Assembly (NCBI RefSeq): GCF_016612995.1
Contig: NZ_JAEOAH010000004.1
Span: forward strand, 62,001-126,000
Source: Viridibacillus soli
Lineage (GTDB): Bacteria > Bacillota > Bacilli > Bacillales_A > Planococcaceae
Direction of reading: 5' to 3'
Length of the DNA: 64,000 nt
The notes below the pieces were generated by a model that worked only from the letters and a program-made list of their open reading frames with translations, did no database searches and was not told where the DNA came from. This document shows positions 59,226 through 64,000 of this stretch, one piece after another; the stretch's first letter is position 1; each line of letters starts with the position of its first letter. A program made the position numbers and the translations under genes.

Positions 59226-60479
59226 ATGGCGGAGCGGAAACAAAAAGGGCGTATTATTTTTCATATCGATATGAATTGTTTCTATGCCTCTGTTGAACAA
59301 GCACATGATCCAACGCTTAAAGGAAAGGCAGTCGCCATTGCAGGAAATCCAAAGGAGCGACGCGGCATTCTTGTAACTTGCTCTTATGAAGCAAGAGCAA
59401 AAGGGGTTTATACAACAATGGCTGTGTGGGAAGCGAAGCGTAAATGCCCTGAGCTTATCCTCTTACCACCCAATTTTGAACGTTATCGCATCGCTTCAAA
59501 GGCGATGTTTGATATACTACGAACATATACCGAACTAGTAGAACCGGTTTCAATTGATGAAGGCTATATCGATGTAACGGATCTTGTACAAGGGAAGGAA
59601 GCAATAGAACTGGCAGAAACTATGCAACAGCGCATCTTAAGTGAGCTTGATCTTCCATCTTCCATCGGTATTGCACCGAATAAATTTTTGGCCAAAACTG
59701 CTTCTGATATGAAAAAACCAATGGGCATTACTATTTTAAGAAAGCGTGAACTGCCTAAAACCATATGGGCATTGCCAGTTATTGATATGCACGGTGTTGG
59801 AGAAAGTACAGCAAAAAAACTAAACGAGTTGAAAATCAACACAATCGGTGATTTAGCACAATCCCCAGAAGGCTTTTTAAAAAGCAATCTAGGTAAAAAT
59901 GGCGTAAGACTAAAAGACAGAGCAAATGGTAACGATAACAGAGAAGTTGATCCCAATGCGATTTATGACACAAAAAGTGTAGGCAATTCCACAACATTGC
60001 CTGTTGATTTAGTCGAATGGGACGAACTCCGTAATACAATTGATGGCCTCTGTGAAAAGGTCGCTAAACGTCTATCTGCCAAAAATTTAGCAGGGCATAC
60101 CGTATCCATCCAAATTCGAGATGCTGACTGGCATAACTCAAGTCGTAGCAAAACAACTGCAAATGCCATTTTCAATAAATCAGACATACTAGAAACAGCG
60201 GAGAGTTTAGCAAAAAAGCATTGGCACGGCGAACCCGTTCGTTTACTTGGTGTGACAATGAGCAATGTTATTGATCGCAAAGAAACAGCCGAACAACTAT
60301 CTATTTTTAACTTTGAACAGCATGCAAAAGAGGAGCCGATTATCCAAGTTGTTGCACAGCTACAACAGAAATTCGGCAAAGCAATCATTTCCAAGGGCAT
60401 GAATGACAAGAAAAAGCCCACGTACGAATCACAAACGAGTTTTAGTAAGGACTTTTTGGACGATCATCATAAAGAATAG
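59226..60479 (+). CDS. dinB: DNA polymerase IV (Y-family, translesion)
   Basis: ATG 59226 lies behind AGGAGAGATG; an upstream ATG at 59205 lies before it. 417 residues. Catalytic acid region FHIDMNCFYASVEQ, RGILVTCSYEARAKGV, SIDEGYIDVTD with Asp111-Glu112, SIGIAPNKFLAKTASDMKKP, helix-hairpin-helix GVGESTAKKLNELKINTIGD, little-finger domain ~245-350, and a C-terminal tail including QLSIFNFEQHAKE, a possible beta-clamp-binding motif (QLSIF). Error-prone bypass of damaged bases. Place corresponds to polYB (yqjH). Confidence 0.95.
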   Translation: MAERKQKGRIIFHIDMNCFYASVEQAHDPTLKGKAVAIAGNPKERRGILVTCSYEARAKGVYTTMAVWEAKRKCPELILLPPNFERYRIASKAMFDILRTYTELVEPVSIDEGYIDVTDLVQGKEAIELAETMQQRILSELDLPSSIGIAPNKFLAKTASDMKKPMGITILRKRELPKTIWALPVIDMHGVGESTAKKLNELKINTIGDLAQSPEGFLKSNLGKNGVRLKDRANGNDNREVDPNAIYDTKSVGNSTTLPVDLVEWDELRNTIDGLCEKVAKRLSAKNLAGHTVSIQIRDADWHNSSRSKTTANAIFNKSDILETAESLAKKHWHGEPVRLLGVTMSNVIDRKETAEQLSIFNFEQHAKEEPIIQVVAQLQQKFGKAIISKGMNDKKKPTYESQTSFSKDFLDDHHKE

Positions 60480-60490
60480 GAGGGATCCTT

Positions 60491-61438
60491 TTGCAAATAC
60501 AATTTCTTGGAACAGGTGCAGGAATGCCATCTAAAGAGCGTAATACAAGTGCATTAGCCGTTAAATTATTAGAAGAACGTGGCACATTTTGGCTATTTGA
60601 TTGTGGAGAAGCGACGCAACATCAAATTTTACATACAACATTAAAGCCAAGAAAATTAGAGAAAATCTTCATCACTCATTTACATGGAGATCACATATTG
60701 GGACTCCCTGGCTTGCTTAGTTCACGCTCCTTCCAAGGTGGAGAGGAACTGCTTACGATTTATGGCCCAGCCGGTTTAAAGCAATGGGTAGAGCTCACAT
60801 TCCAGCTGTCACAAACGCATCTTAATTATCCAATTGAATTTGTTGAGGTTATGGAAGGAATCGTATTTGAAGATGAAGACTTTATTGTTACAGCAAAGTC
60901 ACTTCAGCATGTCATACCTTGCTTTGGTTATCGCATTGTACAAAAACCTTTACCAGGTACATTACAAATTGAAAAAGCACGTGAATTAGACGTGCCAAAT
61001 GGTCCGTTATTAGGTCAACTTAAAAAAGGTTTAGACATTACATTAGAGGACGGTCGCATTGTGAAAAGTAGTGATGTGACAGGGCCACCTAAAAAGGGCT
61101 TTATCGTCACAATTTTAGGGGACACACGCTCATGTGAAAACGCAATTTTACTTAGTGAAAATGCCGATATCGTCGTTCATGAATCAACATTTAATCATGC
61201 TACGGAAACACTAGCTGCAAACTATGGACATTCCACAAATATGGACGCTGCCAATGTAGCCATCAAAGCAGGTGCAAAAAACTTACTGCTCAATCATTTA
61301 AGCGCACGATTTTTTCCACAAGATATTAAAAACATGCTACAAGAAGTACAAGCCGAGTTTGAAAATGCCCATATCGTAGAAGATTTTGCAGAATATGAAT
61401 GGTATCAAGATAAATTGTCTCTCTATATTCAAGAATAG
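60491..61438 (+). CDS. rnz: Ribonuclease Z
   Basis: TTG 60491 follows TAGGAGGG. 315 residues, normal length. MQIQFLGTGAGMPSKERNTS start, metal-binding HLHGDH at 63-68 (ITHLHGDHILGLPGLL), the flexible arm near residues 150-185 (GTLQIEKARELDVPNGPLLG), LGDTRSCENAI (Asp), and NHLSARF (last His). It cuts tRNA precursors 3' of the discriminator base when CCA is not encoded. 11 bp behind dinB, so co-transcribed. Confidence 0.95.
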   Translation: MQIQFLGTGAGMPSKERNTSALAVKLLEERGTFWLFDCGEATQHQILHTTLKPRKLEKIFITHLHGDHILGLPGLLSSRSFQGGEELLTIYGPAGLKQWVELTFQLSQTHLNYPIEFVEVMEGIVFEDEDFIVTAKSLQHVIPCFGYRIVQKPLPGTLQIEKARELDVPNGPLLGQLKKGLDITLEDGRIVKSSDVTGPPKKGFIVTILGDTRSCENAILLSENADIVVHESTFNHATETLAANYGHSTNMDAANVAIKAGAKNLLLNHLSARFFPQDIKNMLQEVQAEFENAHIVEDFAEYEWYQDKLSLYIQE

Positions 61439-61445
61439 AAACAAG

Positions 61446-61484
61446 AAAAAGCTATCCATTTATAAAAGTGGATAGCTTTTTTTC
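61446..61484 (+). terminator. Terminator of dinB-rnz
   Basis: Stem AAAAAGCTATCCA/TGGATAGCTTTTT with a 10-base loop. Confidence 0.9.
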
Positions 61485-61566
61485 CTATTCTGTTTTTAAT
61501 ACGTCTATAGAAAAAGTAAAGAACATAATACAACTTTTTTAAGTAGCGCGTTTTTCTTGATAAATA

Positions 61567-61605
61567 AGAGCATGTTTTGACCAATCTTTCAAAACATGCT
61601 CTTTC
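61567..61605. terminator. Second hairpin terminator, also serving the convergent MFS gene
   Basis: A 15-bp stem AAGAGCATGTTTTGA/TTCAAAACATGCTCTT, with A/T runs on both sides. Confidence 0.75.
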
Positions 61606-61676
61606 TATAGGTTCTTTTAATAAAAGTCTTAACAGAAATCTCATCAAATTTTATTTCAAAGAATCAATTGGAATAA

Positions 61677-62873
61677 TTATTTCGCTATATTTTTAACAGC
61701 AACATAACTTTCTGCATCTTCTCTCTCCGTCGTCTTCCACTTTCCGAACAACATTAGAATTAGTGCAAATGCTACAACTCCGCCTGCAAATAGCAGGGCA
61801 ACATCATAACTTTTATAATAAGAAGCAAGCTTTCCAGCAATCAAAGGACCGACAATTTGCCCCAAGGCATAGACAGTCGTAAGTGAAGAAACGACACTCG
61901 CGCTTTTTGTCGGAAATAGCTGCCTAGCATAAGAAGTAGTCATCGTTACAATCCCAACAAAAGTCATACCAAATAAAAATGCGGACGCCATGACACCAAA
62001 AATAGAAGGTGACACAATTGGAAGTACTATACCGATAACTTGTAGCACATACGCCGCAGAAATCATTCGGACTGGTGAATATTTTGACATTAACATAATC
62101 CACACAGGTGCAGATGGAATAGCACCAATGCCCACAACCACCCAACTATATGCAGCATAGTCCCTCAAGTCATGAATTTCATGAATAATATCAACTAAAA
62201 ACGTCCCGGTAACAATATAACCAAGCCCTTCTAATGCATATGCAATCGCAATCCAAGGCATAAAACCCTTCCAAATCTTCTCAGAAACAAAAGCCTTCTT
62301 ATCTTGTTCATAAGGTGTCAACTTACGCCATAAAAACAGAGTCGTCAACACGCACAACACGGACAATACCCCAAGTCCAACCCAAGCCTCTTGCCAAGAA
62401 AAAGATGATGCCAAAACCGGTACGAAAATTCCTGACAGGGCAATACCTAATCCAATGCCACTAAAGATATAGCCCGACCACTTTGTCAATAAATATCCAG
62501 CCAAATAATCCATCAGCATACTAGAGGTTAAAACGAACATCAACCCACCCGTAATGCCAGCAATTAAGCGTAAAACAAGCCAAACCCATAATCCATCAAG
62601 GAGCCCCATACCAAAAATAGAAAGCACATTGATGAGCGCGCACCAGCCGAGTATCGCTTTCGGATGTTGGCTAATAAATCCGGCCCATAATGCCCCGATA
62701 AAATACCCAACATAATTTGCAGATGCCAGCATCCCCGCCGTCTCTACAGATAAACCAGTATCTTCTCGCATAAAAGGTAAAATGGGCGTGAGTGCAAAAC
62801 GACTGATCCCCATCGCCACAACTAAAAACAAAATCCCTCCAATAATCATCCCCGCATGCTGTCTATTTATCAA
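61677..62873 (-). CDS. MFS transporter (YbfB/YjiJ type)
   Basis: TTG 62873 is favoured because GGGGGTG lies just upstream; an ATG at 62909 lacks a ribosome site. ~398 residues with about 12 membrane helices. The first helix reads AGMIIGGILFLVVAMGISRF, with the loop RFALTPILPFMREDTGLSVE and ASANYVGYFIGALWAGF typical of the YbfB/YjiJ group. RLIAGITGGLMFVLTSSMLM, a central loop at ~195-215, and a second half with LEGLGYIVTGTFL and TVYALGQIVGPLIAGKLA. Substrate unknown. Monocistronic. Confidence 0.85.
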   Translation of the reverse strand: MINRQHAGMIIGGILFLVVAMGISRFALTPILPFMREDTGLSVETAGMLASANYVGYFIGALWAGFISQHPKAILGWCALINVLSIFGMGLLDGLWVWLVLRLIAGITGGLMFVLTSSMLMDYLAGYLLTKWSGYIFSGIGLGIALSGIFVPVLASSFSWQEAWVGLGVLSVLCVLTTLFLWRKLTPYEQDKKAFVSEKIWKGFMPWIAIAYALEGLGYIVTGTFLVDIIHEIHDLRDYAAYSWVVVGIGAIPSAPVWIMLMSKYSPVRMISAAYVLQVIGIVLPIVSPSIFGVMASAFLFGMTFVGIVTMTTSYARQLFPTKSASVVSSLTTVYALGQIVGPLIAGKLASYYKSYDVALLFAGGVVAFALILMLFGKWKTTEREDAESYVAVKNIAK

Positions 62874-63122
62874 AACACCCCCATATGTAGAAAAAACAAC
62901 ATAAAGCATTGATATCAGTATAAGTTAGAGAAGATATATTTGATATAGAAAGTATTGTAAATATTTAAAAGAGTATAAAAATTTGGTTTTGAGTAGTACC
63001 AACCAGTCTCCGAGTAGCACAAAACAACTCTCGGAAAATAATTCTCTAAACAATTAAACCAACTCTCCAAGCAAGAAAGCCCTGTGCAGAACATATGAAT
63101 AATTAACTAAGGGGGAATGAAA

Positions 63123-63401
63123 ATGAAGATTAACTGGACAATTCGATTTAAAAACCCGCAATTTTGGTTCCATATGTTTTTAGCGGTCGCATCATCAATT
63201 GGGGGTTATCTTGGTATTACAGGTCAAGATGTAAGTACTTGGCCAAAGTTATTTGATGTATTACAGCAAGCCGTTTCAAATCCATTCGTACTGTTTTCTG
63301 TGGTAGTCGCTGTTTATAATTCTGTCATTGATCCAACAACAAGAGGTATTAATGATAGTAAACAAGCGCTGCGCTATACAAAGGTGAAATGTGATGACTA
63401 A
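63123..63401 (+). CDS. Phage holin, phi LC3 family
   Basis: ATG 63123 is 8 bases behind AAGGGGG; an ATG at 63117 is too close. 92 residues: KINWTIRFKNPQFWFHMFLA, IGGYLGITGQDVSTWPKLFD, NPFVLFSVVVAVYNSVIDPT, TRGINDSKQALRYTK. The IDPTT(R)GI(N)DS end is the family hallmark. Holins open the membrane for phage lysis enzymes. No endolysin is visible next to it, so it may be an orphan of a lost prophage or have another role, for example in cell lysis or protein release. Confidence 0.9.
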   Translation: MKINWTIRFKNPQFWFHMFLAVASSIGGYLGITGQDVSTWPKLFDVLQQAVSNPFVLFSVVVAVYNSVIDPTTRGINDSKQALRYTKVKCDD

Positions 63402-63525
63402 TAAAAAGTACTTTAAATATGTTGTACAAGTGAACCACACACAATAATATTTTCTTAATACATTAAACAAAGGGGGAATAGCACTATTTAAAGTAATAGC
63501 AGCCAATTTGGATGGGAGGGATACA

Positions 63526-64000
63526 ATGAATGTAACAGAATTTATAGCTGCATTAGTTGATGATTTGATCTGGCCAATAGTGATAATACTAGCTATTGTA
63601 TTATTTAGAAAACAAATTTCCTCTATTTTAATGAATCTAACAAAATTCTCCTTCAACGATATAGAGCTTGATTTTGGCGAAAAAATAGATCATCTAGAAA
63701 AAGAACTAGGTCACCCTAATGTAACCGAGAATGATCCTTCCGTAAAGGAACATCAGGATGGTGAAATTCTAACGATGGCAAAAATTTCCCCAAGTAAGTC
63801 TATTTCAATGACTTGGGGAAAGGTTGAAAATGAACTACGATCCACAATAAATCGCCTTGGCCCAAATTTTCCTACTAGTGAGCTAACCCATTCACATAAA
63901 GACATCCAGTTACTAAAAGAAAACAACTTAATTAATGTCGAAACATTTACAACGTTTAACGAATTAAGAAATATGAAAAACCAAATATCAAACGGAAAAT
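63526..64000 (+). CDS. Membrane protein with one N-terminal helix, runs off the window
   Basis: ATG 63526 follows GGGAGGG. At least 158 residues: NVTEFIAALVDDLIWPIVII, LAIVLFRKQISSILMNLTKF, then FNDIELDFGEKIDHLEKELG and soluble helical text (ISMTWGKVENELRSTINRLG, HSHKDIQLLKENNLINVETF). The single helix followed by a (F/V)(E/N)DIEL(D/E)FG segment and a cytoplasmic domain is seen in many uncharacterised bacterial proteins. No 3' end in the window. Confidence 0.65.
   Translation, partial: MNVTEFIAALVDDLIWPIVIILAIVLFRKQISSILMNLTKFSFNDIELDFGEKIDHLEKELGHPNVTENDPSVKEHQDGEILTMAKISPSKSISMTWGKVENELRSTINRLGPNFPTSELTHSHKDIQLLKENNLINVETFTTFNELRNMKNQISNGK

Noticed and set aside
59564-59956. Antisense frame inside dinB
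   Set aside because: Shadow of the polymerase gene; no start signal.
62910-63122. Gene between the MFS transporter and the holin
   Set aside because: No frame of note, only short repeated words and the holin ribosome site.

Overview
The window looks like chromosome of a low-GC Gram-positive spore-former of the Bacillales, most probably the Planococcaceae group around Lysinibacillus and Solibacillus. The reasons are strong AGGAGG-type ribosome binding sites, frequent TTG and GTG starts, a sigma-54/BkdR-controlled bkd operon, BrxB bacilliredoxin, YqjA, Prli42, and a gene order matching the Bacillus subtilis yqiK-yqzF-bkdR-bkd-yqiW-yqjA-yqjC-yqjD-yqjE-polYB-rnz neighbourhood. The genus is inference; no rRNA or tRNA gene is present.

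Layout. (1) 1-14.6 kb is a decayed accessory region: a DUF4440 protein, a PadR regulator with a VanZ-like membrane partner, a cold-shock protein, a SET protein, a peptide-exporter-like ABC gene split by a dead IS4 element with a clean 9-bp target duplication, a GNAT, a cupin, a second IS4 transposase remnant, a DUF3221 secreted protein, and the 5' part of a group IIC intron lodged just behind that gene's terminator. (2) 14.6-32.8 kb is core: fapA-like gene, a frameshifted glycerophosphodiesterase, yqzF, bkdR, the bkd operon (bcd-lpdV-bkdAA-bkdAB-bkdB, without ptb and buk), mutA-mutB-meaB, brxB and yqjA. (3) 32.73-54.79 kb is an about 22-kb island inserted in the 3' end of yqjA, bounded by a 20-bp direct repeat. 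Its left half holds an integrase remnant, a pUB110-type Rep remnant, a secreted protein with an overlapping partner gene, two small secreted peptides, and broken prophage packaging and head genes. Its right half is a series of single accessory genes (phosphotransferase remnants, membrane proteins, two paralogous secreted proteins, GNATs, methyltransferase, hydrolase, serine hydrolase) separated by copies of one palindromic intergenic repeat. (4) 54.8-64 kb returns to core: prli42, methylmalonyl-CoA epimerase, propionyl-CoA carboxylase beta subunit, two tandem structured elements, a PepT-like peptidase, a truncated CheW, DNA polymerase IV, RNase Z and an MFS transporter. A phage-type holin and a partial membrane protein lie at the right edge.

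How the genes work together. bcd and the bkd complex turn branched-chain amino acids into branched acyl-CoAs. The propionyl-CoA arising from isoleucine and valine would be carboxylated (YqjD-like subunit), epimerised (mce), isomerised to succinyl-CoA (mutAB) and guarded by meaB, so most of a valine/isoleucine-to-succinyl-CoA route is encoded here, with the island splitting it in two. Many genes outside this route carry single in-frame stops or frameshifts, so the accessory parts are decaying.

All family names come from reading translated sequence; no database search was run.
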